A DNA stretch of 62,199 nt. Source: Wenzhouxiangellaceae bacterium. GTDB taxonomy: Bacteria > Pseudomonadota > Gammaproteobacteria > Xanthomonadales > Wenzhouxiangellaceae. A program made the translations under genes and the position numbers. Positions 43,218 through 52,229 of this stretch are shown here, piece by piece. The stretch is from assembly GCA_018334995.1 (NCBI GenBank), contig JAGXKW010000013.1:1-62199 (forward strand), given 5' to 3'. Below the pieces are notes generated by a model. The model was not told the origin of the DNA and made no database searches. It saw only the letters and a program-made list of their open reading frames with translations. Position 1 is the first letter of the stretch, and each line of letters starts with the position of its first letter.

Positions 43218-45776
43218 ATGATGTTCTTCAACCGAAAAAAATCGATTCGGTACCCGCTGATCGAGGCCGTTCCGGCCGGCCGCAGCTCGACCTTGCGGCA
43301 ACGATCGCGCGCCGCGTTCGTGGCCGGCCTTGTTCTGTGCATGGCGCAAATCCTGGCGATGTCATCCACCGCACTCGCCCAGGAGGCGGACTGGACGGGC
43401 GTGTGGGATACGCAGTGGCGAGACGGCGGCGCCGTGATGGAACTGCGGCAGAACGGGAACCGGGTCGAGGGCACCTATCCCGGTTTCGAAGGGGTGGTCC
43501 AGGGGCGTGTCGACGGCGACGAGTTGTCCGGAACCTGGGTGGATGCCGCCGGCGAAGGCGTTTTTACGTTCGTCATGTCGCCGGACCGGCAAAGCTTCAT
43601 GGGCCGCTTCGGCACCGGCGAGTGGTGGACGGGCGTGCGCACCGACACAGACATGGCGCAGACGCTGTTCGGGGGGCTCGATCTTTCCAGCCCCGAGCAA
43701 ACGCTGAGATCTTTCCTTCGGGCCGGGCAGCGGGCGGGCGAAGGACGCAGCGATCGCCTGGGGGTCGTCATCCAGCTGCTGGATTTCTCCGCGTTCGAGG
43801 ACCCCCTGACCGCTTACGACCGTATCGACCTGGCGCGCCTGCTGTTCCAGATCATCGACCGGCTCACGTTTCGCGTCTGGGAGTTGCGGCCCGGCGACGA
43901 AATCGAAGAAAAGCGGGAATATACGGTCGAACTCATGCAGGCCGGCAGCAATCTGCCGTACACGCTCAGGTTTCGTGCCACAGACGGGCCTGAAGGCACC
44001 GGCGACCGGGATTGGCGGCTGGTCGTGCCACCGGAAGACGAGATGCGGGCCTCGCTGGAAGCTTTGCTGGCCATGCACGACGGCGTCATGCCGCACGCGC
44101 GCCAGCATCACGAACTCGGATCTCCGCGCGCCACGATGCGTACCTTCCTCGAGCAATGGGGCAATGCCAGGGCCGGCAACGCGGAACTTTTCCTGACGAC
44201 CATGGACCTTTCGCAGATACCCGCGGCCGTGCGCCAGGAGGAGGGCGCGTTGCTCGGCGAATATCTCATCGAGGTGCTCCACCGCGTCGGCCTGCCGCTG
44301 CGCCAGGAGATTCCCGACAATCCGAACCGGCGCGGTCCGTATACCCACTTCGTCCACCCGGTCGGGGCGGTGGAGATCCACCGGGTCGAGCAGGAGGACG
44401 GTTCGACGCGCTGGCAGTTCAGCGCCGAGACCATGGCCAGCGCTCGCCAGCTGTTCATGGCGCTGGAGGACATGCCGCTGGCCGACGTCGACAGGCACGG
44501 CGAGTCGACCCCGTTTTTCGAAATTCGCAATCAGGTCCGTTCAGTGCACCGCGATCTGCTGCACGAGACCGGATCGGGCATGGAGCTCTGGCAGTGGTTC
44601 GCGCTGGCGCTGTGGCTGTTGATCAGCATTCCGATGAGCTGGCTGCTGACCTGGGTCGTGTCGAAGTTGTTCCGGCTCAGGGAAATGGAAGACGATCGGT
44701 CGCTGTCGCCCGAGGCCCGCTTCCTGTGGCCCCTGCGGCTGATCTTCATTGCCGCAATCGGCATGCTGGCGCTCCGGACGCTGGGACTCCCGCAAACCGT
44801 CGACATTCCGCTGCGCGTCTTGATCGGCGTGACGCTTTCGATCGCCGGCGGCTGGCTTGTCTATCACCTCGTCGACAAGGTCAGCGAAGTGCTGGAAGCG
44901 CATTCCCAGCGCTATCAATACCGGGACGAAATTCTGCGCTCGCTGGCAATATCCATCGTCAAGCTCGGGGTGATCGTCGGCGCCATCCTGTTCCTCGCCG
45001 AGATCCTGTCGCTGCCTTACCAGGGCGTGCTTGCCGGCCTGGGCATCGGCGGCCTGGCCGTCGCGCTGGCCGCGCGCAGCACGCTGGAAAACTTCATCGG
45101 CGGACTCACGCTGTTTGCCGACAAGCCGGTCGAAGTCGGCGATCTCTGCAAGCTCGGCGAACACCTGGGCGTCATCGAGGGCATCGGTCTCCGATCGGTA
45201 AGAGTGCGCTCGCTCGCCCGGACCGTCGTCACGATTCCGAACGCCGAGTTCGTGAACCTGAACATCGAGAATCTCACCCGGCGCGACCGGATTCTGTTGC
45301 GCACCGATATCGGCCTGCGTTATGAAACCACGCCGGACCAGCTGCGCTGGGTGCTGTCGGGAATCCGCCGACTGCTGCTGCAGCACCCGATGATAACGCC
45401 GGAACCTGCAAGAGCCCGGTTCCGGGGTTTCGGCGACCATTCAGTCGACATCGAAATCTTCGCCTACGTGAAGACCAGTGATTTCAACGAGTTCCTCGGC
45501 GTCCAGGAAGACATCTTCCTGCGCCTGATCGAAATCGTCGACGAGTCCGGCACTGGCTTCGCCTTCCCGTCCATGGTCAACTACCTGGCCACCGACAGCG
45601 GGACGGACGAGGCGCGCACGGAGCGTACCGAAGCCATCATGCGCGAACTGCGCAAGGACGATGCGCTGCCGTTTCCGGATTTCGACGTGCACACACGCAA
45701 GGAACTGAGAGACACCCTGGACTATCCACCCGAGGGTTCCGTGGATTTCGAAGAAAAGAGCGGGGCGGATCCCTGA
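43218..45776 (+). CDS. MscS-family mechanosensitive channel with large periplasmic N-terminal region
   Basis: An 852-residue channel protein. A signal peptide (to about residue 55, ending ALAQ) leads to a repeat-rich beta domain (about 56-145) with DWTGVWDTQW, QNGNRVEGTY and GTGEWWTGVR, resembling small barrel/lipocalin-like sensors. A helical periplasmic region (150-450) follows. Membrane helices run from about 455, with the pore helix LAGLGIGGLAVALAARSTLENFIGGL and the cytoplasmic MscS beta domain, VGDLCKLGEHLGVIEGIGLRSVRVR. It would release solutes on hypo-osmotic shock. ATGATG start at 43218. Confidence 0.9.
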   Translation: MMFFNRKKSIRYPLIEAVPAGRSSTLRQRSRAAFVAGLVLCMAQILAMSSTALAQEADWTGVWDTQWRDGGAVMELRQNGNRVEGTYPGFEGVVQGRVDGDELSGTWVDAAGEGVFTFVMSPDRQSFMGRFGTGEWWTGVRTDTDMAQTLFGGLDLSSPEQTLRSFLRAGQRAGEGRSDRLGVVIQLLDFSAFEDPLTAYDRIDLARLLFQIIDRLTFRVWELRPGDEIEEKREYTVELMQAGSNLPYTLRFRATDGPEGTGDRDWRLVVPPEDEMRASLEALLAMHDGVMPHARQHHELGSPRATMRTFLEQWGNARAGNAELFLTTMDLSQIPAAVRQEEGALLGEYLIEVLHRVGLPLRQEIPDNPNRRGPYTHFVHPVGAVEIHRVEQEDGSTRWQFSAETMASARQLFMALEDMPLADVDRHGESTPFFEIRNQVRSVHRDLLHETGSGMELWQWFALALWLLISIPMSWLLTWVVSKLFRLREMEDDRSLSPEARFLWPLRLIFIAAIGMLALRTLGLPQTVDIPLRVLIGVTLSIAGGWLVYHLVDKVSEVLEAHSQRYQYRDEILRSLAISIVKLGVIVGAILFLAEILSLPYQGVLAGLGIGGLAVALAARSTLENFIGGLTLFADKPVEVGDLCKLGEHLGVIEGIGLRSVRVRSLARTVVTIPNAEFVNLNIENLTRRDRILLRTDIGLRYETTPDQLRWVLSGIRRLLLQHPMITPEPARARFRGFGDHSVDIEIFAYVKTSDFNEFLGVQEDIFLRLIEIVDESGTGFAFPSMVNYLATDSGTDEARTERTEAIMRELRKDDALPFPDFDVHTRKELRDTLDYPPEGSVDFEEKSGADP

Positions 45777-45799
45777 ATCATCATCAGTGAGTAAAGAAC

Positions 45800-47176
45800 A
45801 TGAAAAACCTTTTGAACGTCCTGATATTGTTGACGCTGATGGGCTGCCAAACCACAGGAGTCGAATCCGGAATGGCCGAGGTCAGCGGTGAAGCCGTGTA
45901 TTTCGAACGCATCGCTGCGCCGCCGGACGCGCGGCTGGAGGTGGTCCTCGAGGACATCAGCAGGCCCGGAATGTCCGCCGAGCGCCTGGGCGAGATGATC
46001 GTGGAGCAGGCCGGTCAACCGCCCTACGAGTTCAGGATCGAGTACGATCCGGCGCAGATCGATCCGCGCCATACCTACCGCGTTGCCGCCCGCCTGTATG
46101 ACGGCGACGAATTGCTGTTCGTCACCGACACGGTCCATCAGGTCATCACGCGAGGATTTCCCAACACGGTCGACGTGCGGATGCGCCGGGTCGAGCGGCC
46201 CCGGCGGCATCCGCTGGGAGACTTCCCGGCCCAGTTCGCCGGAACGCTGCCGTGTGCCGATTGCCCGGGCATCGACTTCCGCCTGGACCTGCTGGCCGAC
46301 GGCGTCTACCTGCTGCGCCAGACGTATCAGGACCGCGACGGCGGTCCTTTTTACGACGTCGGCCGTTACCTGGTGACATCGCGCCGCGATCGGATTGCGC
46401 TTCATGGCGGCCGCGAGGCCCCGATGCGCTTTGCCATATCGGACTCGGACACCCTGCGCATGCTGAACCGCGACGGCGGGCGCATCGAGTCGGAGCTCGA
46501 CTACAGCCTTTCGAGGCAGCCCGAGCTGCCGTTGCTGGAGCCACGCCTGCTGCTGCGCGGCGAGTACCGCTACCTGGCCGGGGCGGGGCGTTTCCGGGAG
46601 TGCCTGACCGGGCTGGACATGCCGGTGGCCGCCGAGGCCGACAACCGCGCGCTCGAGGCGGCCTACCTGGAGGCTCGGGACACGCCCGGCGAGCCGCTGC
46701 TGGTGAGTCTCGAGGGACAGATCGCGCAGCGTCAGCCGATGGAAGGACCGGGACCCGTGCCGACGCTCGTCCCGGAGCGGTTCATCGGCATCTCGCCGGA
46801 TCTGGACTGTCCGTCGCCGGTCAGTGCCGCGACGCTGGAAAACACCTACTGGCGGCTGATACAGCTGAATTCTTCCGCCATCGAGCGGTTTCCCAACCAG
46901 CGCGAACCGCACCTGATCCTGCGCGAATCGGGGGAGCTGGCCGGTTCGGATGGCTGCAACCGGCTGATCGGAAGGTTCGAGGCCAGTGGACGTTCCATCG
47001 GGTTTTCGGGCCTGGCCGCAACCCGTATGATGTGCGCCGAGGGCATGGACCAGGCGCAGGCCTTTCGCGATACGCTGGAGCTTGCAAGCCATTTCAGGAT
47101 CGTCGGCAACCAGATGGAAGTGCTCGACGAGGACGAAAACCTGCTGATGCGCTTTGAAGCCGTGGCGTTCGATTGA
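45800..47176 (+). CDS. YbaY-NlpE-META fusion lipoprotein
   Basis: A 458-residue predicted lipoprotein with lipobox LMGCQ (Cys 16). Three domains appear in order: a YbaY-like beta domain (about 28-130, GEAVYFERIAAPPDARLEVVLEDIS), an NlpE-like domain (about 145-230) with the FAGTLPCADCPGID CxxC motif, and a C-terminal META/HslJ domain (about 350-458) with NTYWRLIQLN, GSDGCNRLIGRF and RMMCAEGMDQAQAF. Parts occur separately or in pairs in other proteins linked to envelope stress. It lies 23 bp after the MscS gene. Confidence 0.8.
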   Translation: MKNLLNVLILLTLMGCQTTGVESGMAEVSGEAVYFERIAAPPDARLEVVLEDISRPGMSAERLGEMIVEQAGQPPYEFRIEYDPAQIDPRHTYRVAARLYDGDELLFVTDTVHQVITRGFPNTVDVRMRRVERPRRHPLGDFPAQFAGTLPCADCPGIDFRLDLLADGVYLLRQTYQDRDGGPFYDVGRYLVTSRRDRIALHGGREAPMRFAISDSDTLRMLNRDGGRIESELDYSLSRQPELPLLEPRLLLRGEYRYLAGAGRFRECLTGLDMPVAAEADNRALEAAYLEARDTPGEPLLVSLEGQIAQRQPMEGPGPVPTLVPERFIGISPDLDCPSPVSAATLENTYWRLIQLNSSAIERFPNQREPHLILRESGELAGSDGCNRLIGRFEASGRSIGFSGLAATRMMCAEGMDQAQAFRDTLELASHFRIVGNQMEVLDEDENLLMRFEAVAFD

Positions 47177-47250
47177 ACCTGCGCCGCGATCCGCCGGGCG
47201 ACCATTGCCGGATCGACGCAATACATTTTTTTTACCGAGGTAGCGAAACG

Positions 47251-47808
47251 ATGTTGAACAAGAGTGTTTTTCCCCTTCTTGCGGCGTTGCTGCTCACAGC
47301 CTGTGCCAGCGGTCCACGAATCGGGACGATGCAGGCGCCGGACGTGAATTTCTCGGACTATGAAACCTTTGCCTTCGTCGATCCGCTCGGAACCGACAGG
47401 GCCGGATACGCTTCACTGATTTCGCGGCAGCTGATCTTTTCGATCCGGCGCGAACTCGAGATGCTCGGATTCGAGTTCGTCGAAGACCCGGCGCAGGCCG
47501 ACATGCTCGTCAATGCGCACACCCACCTCGACGAGAAGATTCGGGCCCGTGAGGTTGCCGATCCGCTCATGGGGCCGACCTACTGGGATTACCGCTATGG
47601 GTTCTACACCGCCTGGCCCAGTTATTCGACGCGTACCGAAGTCACGCAATATTCCGTGGGCACGCTGACCGTCGACCTCATCGATGCCGCGGAGCGCGTG
47701 ATGATCTGGGAAGGCACGGCGCGCAACGAAATCACCGAAGAAACGCGTCGCGATGCCGCGCAGGCAATCGACCGGGCGGTAGCGAAGATGTTCGAGCAGT
47801 TCCCGTGA
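47251..47808 (+). CDS. DUF4136 lipoprotein
   Basis: A 185-residue predicted lipoprotein with lipobox LLTAC (Cys 18). The mature part fits DUF4136: FSDYETFAFVDP, AQADMLVNAHTHLDEKI, a Tyr-rich TYWDYRYGFY stretch, VGTLTVDLIDAAERVMIWEGTA and RRDAAQAIDRAVAKMFEQFP. Function of the family is not known. ATG 47251 has gaggtagcg upstream. It lies 74 bp after the YbaY-NlpE-META gene and before the BCCT gene. Confidence 0.82.
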   Translation: MLNKSVFPLLAALLLTACASGPRIGTMQAPDVNFSDYETFAFVDPLGTDRAGYASLISRQLIFSIRRELEMLGFEFVEDPAQADMLVNAHTHLDEKIRAREVADPLMGPTYWDYRYGFYTAWPSYSTRTEVTQYSVGTLTVDLIDAAERVMIWEGTARNEITEETRRDAAQAIDRAVAKMFEQFP

Positions 47809-47875
47809 GTGCCGGGAGCGCTTCTTCTGAAACCATGCAACATGCGGTAATCGAGCCTGATCCAGGAGTGATGTC

Positions 47876-49447
47876 GTGACCAATCCTGACAACGCGTCCA
47901 AGACTTTCGTCCCGAACCGCGTCTTCGTGGTGTCGCTGATTCTCGTAGCTGCCTTCGGCGGCTGGGGGTTGATCGACCCGGACGGCATGAGCGGCACCTC
48001 GCTGGGTTTCACCACCTTCATGCTGACCAGCATCGGCTGGTACTGGCTTCTGATCAGCACCGGATTCCTGATCCTGGCGGCATTCCTGGCGCTGGGGCCC
48101 TATGGACGTGTCAAGCTCGGTGCCGACGATGAAGAGCCCGAGTTCTCGACGGTGTCATGGATCGCGATGCTTTTCGCCGGCGGCATGGGCGCCGGCCTGA
48201 TCTTCTGGGGCGTCGCCGAACCGCTTTATCACTTCCGCGATCCGCCCGGCATGCCGGGCGAGACCGCCGAGGCGGCCCGCGCCGCGTTCATGCTGACCAA
48301 CCTGCATTGGGGCCTGCACGCGTGGTCGATCTACGGCGTCTGCGCGATGGTGATCGCCTATTTCACTTTTCGCAAGAAGAAAAAGCCGCTGATTTCGACA
48401 CCGATCGAATCGCTGTTCCCGGGCGTCGGCGGCCAGCGCCTGGGCCAGGTCGCAAACGTTCTCGGCGTGTTCGCCGTCGTCTTCGGCCTTGCCGGGTCGC
48501 TGACCATGGGCACCTTGCAGATTCGGGCCGGCCTCGGTGAACTGCTCGGCACGCCCCTGAACTTCGGCATGTCGCTGCTGGTCATGCTCACGATGTACGC
48601 CACCTACATGACTTCGACCTCGGTCGGCGTCGATCGCGGCATCAAGCTGTTGTCCAACATCAACATGGCGGTTGCGGTCCTCATGGTGGTCTATATCGCG
48701 GTGCTGGGGCCGACCGCGTTCATATTCGAGACCCTCGTCGATTCGATCGGCACCTATTTCACGCAGTTGCCGGCGATGGCGTTTCAACTGCTGCCGTTCG
48801 AAGGGCTGCAGGACTGGACGGCAAGCTGGACGCTCACCTACATGATCTGGTGGCTGGCCTGGGGACCGTTCGTCGGAATCTTCATCGCCCGCATCAGCCG
48901 CGGGCGGACCATTCGCGAGTTCTGCGCCGGCGTCATCATCGTGCCCACATTGTTCTCGCTGTTCTGGTTCGCCGTCCTGGGCGGGGCCGGGGTCTTCATC
49001 GAGCTGTTCGGGGGCGGCGGCATCGCCGAACTGGTGTCGCAGGACGTCAGCCGCGCCTTCTTCGTCTTTCTCGACTTCTTCCCGCTCGGCCAGTTGCTGG
49101 GCTTCGTCGCGCTGTTCCTGATCTTCATCTTCCTGGTGACCTCCGCGGATTCCGGCAGTTTCGTGCTCTCGATGATGACCAGCGAGGGCCAGCTCAATCC
49201 ACCGCTGGTCTACAAGCTGGTGTGGGGCACGCTGGTTGCCGTGCTGACCGTGGCGACTCTGTTCAGCGGCTCGGTCGAGGTCGCCAAGGCCATGGCGGTC
49301 ACCGGCGCAATTCCTTTTTCGGTGGTGCTGTTGCTGCAGGTGGTGGGCTTCATGAGGGCAATTCGCGCCGAGCGTTCCCCCGCCGCCGTGGATACCGATG
49401 CCGGCGCAGCCGCAGGCTCGATGCAGAAAAAAGGAGCGTCGTCGTGA
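47876..49447 (+). CDS. BCCT-family compatible-solute transporter
   Basis: Betaine/carnitine/choline transporter of 523 residues with 12 transmembrane helices. The glycine-rich TM segment GGMGAGLIFWGVAEPLYHF and the tryptophan-rich signature WWLAWGPFVGIFIARISRGRTIREF are intact. Such carriers take up glycine betaine or related solutes with Na+ or H+. The N-terminal tail is short and no long regulatory C-terminal domain is seen. GTG 47876 has ccaggagtg upstream. Its stop overlaps the start of the binding-protein gene by 4 bp. Confidence 0.94.
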   Translation: MTNPDNASKTFVPNRVFVVSLILVAAFGGWGLIDPDGMSGTSLGFTTFMLTSIGWYWLLISTGFLILAAFLALGPYGRVKLGADDEEPEFSTVSWIAMLFAGGMGAGLIFWGVAEPLYHFRDPPGMPGETAEAARAAFMLTNLHWGLHAWSIYGVCAMVIAYFTFRKKKKPLISTPIESLFPGVGGQRLGQVANVLGVFAVVFGLAGSLTMGTLQIRAGLGELLGTPLNFGMSLLVMLTMYATYMTSTSVGVDRGIKLLSNINMAVAVLMVVYIAVLGPTAFIFETLVDSIGTYFTQLPAMAFQLLPFEGLQDWTASWTLTYMIWWLAWGPFVGIFIARISRGRTIREFCAGVIIVPTLFSLFWFAVLGGAGVFIELFGGGGIAELVSQDVSRAFFVFLDFFPLGQLLGFVALFLIFIFLVTSADSGSFVLSMMTSEGQLNPPLVYKLVWGTLVAVLTVATLFSGSVEVAKAMAVTGAIPFSVVLLLQVVGFMRAIRAERSPAAVDTDAGAAAGSMQKKGASS

Positions 49448-51357
49448 TCATCATCCGCAGCACACTGTCCGCCATGGTCCTGGCTTTACTCCTTGCCGGG
49501 TGCGATCTCGATCGTGAGCCGCTACAGGTCGGCGGCAAGCAGTCGCCGGAAGACCGGATCGTCGCCGAACTGATCGCCGAACTGGCCGACGCCGAAGGCA
49601 TTCCGGTCCAGCGGCGGATCGGACTCGGCGGCAGCCGGCTCACGATGGAGGCGCTGAAGCGCGGCGAGATTGATCTTTATCCCGAGTACACGGGATCGGG
49701 GCTTGCGCTGCTGGGGCTGGCGCAGCCGCCCGATGCCGATTCGGATTCTGCCATCGAGCTGCTGCGCCAGCGCTATTCGCCGCTGGGGCTATCCTGGAGC
49801 GAACCGCTGGGCTTCGAGAGCCGTCCCGGCCTCGCGATGCTGCGCGGGCGTGCACGCGCGCTGGGCGTCCGCAGCTATTCCGACCTCGCGCGGCATGCCG
49901 GCCGGCTGGTGATCGGGGTCGACAGCGAATTCCGGGAACGTCCGGTCGACGGGCTGGGCCCGCTCGGCCGGCGCTACGGTATGACTTTCCAGCGGATCGT
50001 CGAGGTGCCGACCCGCGACCGAAGCCAGCTCTACGAGCAGCTGATGGACGGCGAGATCGACGTTGCGCTGATTCATTCGGCCGATCCCCAGATCGAGATC
50101 TTCGATCTCCAGGTGCTCGCCGACGACCGCGAATTCTTTCCGCGCCACGACGCCGCCATCGTGTATCGCCAGGCCGTGCTGGAGCGCTACCCGGCGCTGG
50201 AAGGCATTCTCACGAAACTGGAGGGCGCAATCGGCGATGCCCAGATCCAGGAGCTGAGCCGACAGGTCTCGGTGCGCGGCGAGGATCCCAGAGAGGTGGT
50301 CCGGCGCGAGTTGATTCGCCTGGGGCTGATCGACGGTGAACTCGGCGAGAAAGACCGGCAGGCCCTGAGCCTCGCGGTTTCCCTTTCCGCGAACGCGGAC
50401 GGGGAGGCCGGCGCGGTGTTGCGTCAGCTGCGCAGGTCGTTCCCCACCAGCAACGTCAACCTGGTCCGCTCGCCCGACCCGCTCGGTGCCGTCGCCGATG
50501 CGAGCGTGCGGCTTGCGCTGGTAAGCGCCCCGGCTTTCTTTGCGCCCGGTGCGGTGGATCCAGCCACTGGCCAGCCGCCGTTGCGCGAGGGCTTCGAGGC
50601 CGTCGCCCTGGTCGGCACGAGCTTTCTGCATGTCTTTGCGCTGGATCCGGATGTCGAACGCCTTGCCGAGGCGGCCACGATCGCGACCGGTCCGGTCGGG
50701 TCGAGTGGCTTCCGAGCGGCCGAGTCGCTCATCGATGGCCTGGGACTGTCCGCCGAGCTTATCCCGATGAGGGGTGATACGCCCGATGCACTGGCCGACG
50801 CGCTGATCGAAAGCGGTGCCGATATCGCGATCCTGATGCAGCCCCTCGGCAACTCGACGGCCCTGGCGCTGCTGCAGCGCGGCCTGTCGCTGATGGAGGT
50901 GGACAACTGGGTCCAGCGCAACAACCGCATCGTCTTTCCCTACCTGCAGCCGGCCCGGCTTGCGCCATCCGACTACGAGCGTTTCATCGCCGGGCGGCGC
51001 GGCAGCGCAGGGATGACCAAATTCACCCGGCCGATCGAGACGCTTGCCACGCAACTCGTGCTGGCCGGCCCTTCGGCGCCGGAAGAGGTTCGGCTTTCCA
51101 CCCAGGGACCCGGGGCGAGCTTCATCCCGCGGGCCCTCCCGTTGACGGACCAGGTGGTCGAGCGCATCAATTCGGCCACCGGAAAATCCGAAGCGATCTA
51201 TCCGGTTCTGCCACAGGCACGTGTGCTGGCGCCACGGCTGCCGCAGCCGCCCGAATCGCTGAACCCCTCGCCGGCGGCGTCTTTACTGTCCGTGCTGGCG
51301 ATCGCGTTGCTGGTCTGGATCGCATGGCTGATGCTGCGGCCGGTGCGCCCGGATTGA
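49444..51357 (+). CDS. Two-domain solute-binding lipoprotein with C-terminal anchor
   Basis: A 637-residue protein with lipobox LLAGC (Cys about 20). Residues 30-300 match the OsmF/ProX glycine-betaine binding fold: GGSRLTMEALKRGEIDLYPEYTGSGLALLG and LYEQLMDGEIDVALIHSADP. Residues about 315-590 look like a TAXI/TRAP-type receptor: LSANADGEAGAVLRQLRR and GSSGFRAAESLIDGLGL. The last 30 residues form one hydrophobic segment. No ABC permease or ATPase gene is nearby. It is translationally coupled to the BCCT gene (GTGA overlap). The ligand could be a betaine-like solute; this is inference. Confidence 0.8.
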   Translation: MIIIRSTLSAMVLALLLAGCDLDREPLQVGGKQSPEDRIVAELIAELADAEGIPVQRRIGLGGSRLTMEALKRGEIDLYPEYTGSGLALLGLAQPPDADSDSAIELLRQRYSPLGLSWSEPLGFESRPGLAMLRGRARALGVRSYSDLARHAGRLVIGVDSEFRERPVDGLGPLGRRYGMTFQRIVEVPTRDRSQLYEQLMDGEIDVALIHSADPQIEIFDLQVLADDREFFPRHDAAIVYRQAVLERYPALEGILTKLEGAIGDAQIQELSRQVSVRGEDPREVVRRELIRLGLIDGELGEKDRQALSLAVSLSANADGEAGAVLRQLRRSFPTSNVNLVRSPDPLGAVADASVRLALVSAPAFFAPGAVDPATGQPPLREGFEAVALVGTSFLHVFALDPDVERLAEAATIATGPVGSSGFRAAESLIDGLGLSAELIPMRGDTPDALADALIESGADIAILMQPLGNSTALALLQRGLSLMEVDNWVQRNNRIVFPYLQPARLAPSDYERFIAGRRGSAGMTKFTRPIETLATQLVLAGPSAPEEVRLSTQGPGASFIPRALPLTDQVVERINSATGKSEAIYPVLPQARVLAPRLPQPPESLNPSPAASLLSVLAIALLVWIAWLMLRPVRPD

Positions 51358-51364
51358 GAATCCC

Positions 51365-51410
51365 GTCGTCCCGGGCTTGACCCGGGATCGGCGCCCTGCC
51401 CGGGTCGAGG
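51365..51410. repeat. REP-like palindrome after the binding-protein gene
   Basis: tcccggg at 51369-51375 and cccggga at 51381-51387 form a 7-bp stem with a 5-base loop, followed by a further gcccgggtcgaggg run. It resembles common extragenic palindromes in GC-rich proteobacteria and may double as a transcript end. Confidence 0.5.
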
Positions 51411-51500
51411 GCGGCCGCCGCGGCCCGTGACGGGGAATATGGTGAAGCGCCCGCAGTGCTATGGTTGCGAGAGCCGAAACCGAAACCGGAGCCGCAACCA

Positions 51501-52100
51501 ATGAACAGGAATTCGATTTTAATCGTCGCGGCCATGGCACTTTGGCTGGCGCCGCCGGCGGTCATCGCCCAGCCGGTGGACGGCGACCCGCGCGATGCGT
51601 GGTGGGAAAATCTGGCCGTCCTGTGCGGCAAGGCGTTTGCCGGCGAGATGACCGGGTTCGCCCGCCCGGCCGACGACGGCTGGCTGGATAAGCGAGTGGT
51701 GATGCACGTGCGCGAGTGCAGCGAGACCGAAATCCGGATTCCGCTGCACGTCGGCGAAAACCGCTCGCGCACCTGGGTAGTCACGCGCACCGAAGACGGC
51801 TTTCGGTTGAAGCACGATCATCGCCACGAAGACGGCAGCGAGGACGCGGTGACCTGGTACGGCGGGCATACCACGGACCCGGGCCGCGCGATGCGGCAGA
51901 CCTTTCCGGTCGACGATTACTCGAAGGCGCTGTTCCTGGCCAACGGACTGGAAGCCTCCATCGCCAATTTCTGGAGCATGGAAGTGCATCCCGGCGAAAA
52001 ATTCGCCTACGAACTGGTCCGCCCCGGACGAAACTTTCGCGCCGAATTCGACCTGGGCGATCCGGTGGAAGCGCCGCCGGCGCCGTGGGGGCACGAATAA
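51501..52100 (+). CDS. Secreted protein of unknown function
   Basis: A 199-residue protein with an N-terminal signal peptide (about 1-23, ending AVIAQ). The mature part is soluble, with CGKAFAGEMTGFARP, HDHRHEDGSEDAVTWYGGHT and SIANFWSMEVHPGEKFAYELVRPG; a paired histidine/acid stretch suggests possible metal contact. I do not recognise the family. ATG 51501 has accggagccg upstream. It lies between palindromic repeats and is probably monocistronic. Confidence 0.65.
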   Translation: MNRNSILIVAAMALWLAPPAVIAQPVDGDPRDAWWENLAVLCGKAFAGEMTGFARPADDGWLDKRVVMHVRECSETEIRIPLHVGENRSRTWVVTRTEDGFRLKHDHRHEDGSEDAVTWYGGHTTDPGRAMRQTFPVDDYSKALFLANGLEASIANFWSMEVHPGEKFAYELVRPGRNFRAEFDLGDPVEAPPAPWGHE

Positions 52101-52104
52101 GCGT

Positions 52105-52170
52105 CCTGTGGGAGGGGCTTCCAGCCCCGATCGAGCCTTTTTCCTCAGCGCAGGATGCGCTTCCCACAAG
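52105..52170. repeat. BIME-like palindromic repeat
   Basis: The outer ends cctgtgggag (52105) and cttcccacaag (to 52170) are inverted. Inside lie the hairpins ggggct-tcc-agcccc and gcgcaggatgcgc. A TTTTT tract follows the first hairpin after eight bases, so it could also terminate transcription on the + strand. Confidence 0.6.
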
Positions 52171-52229
52171 AAAACCGGTGGCAAGGACGTTGGCGTAGGT
52201 CGGCCCGGCGTGGCCGATGCAACCTGTGA

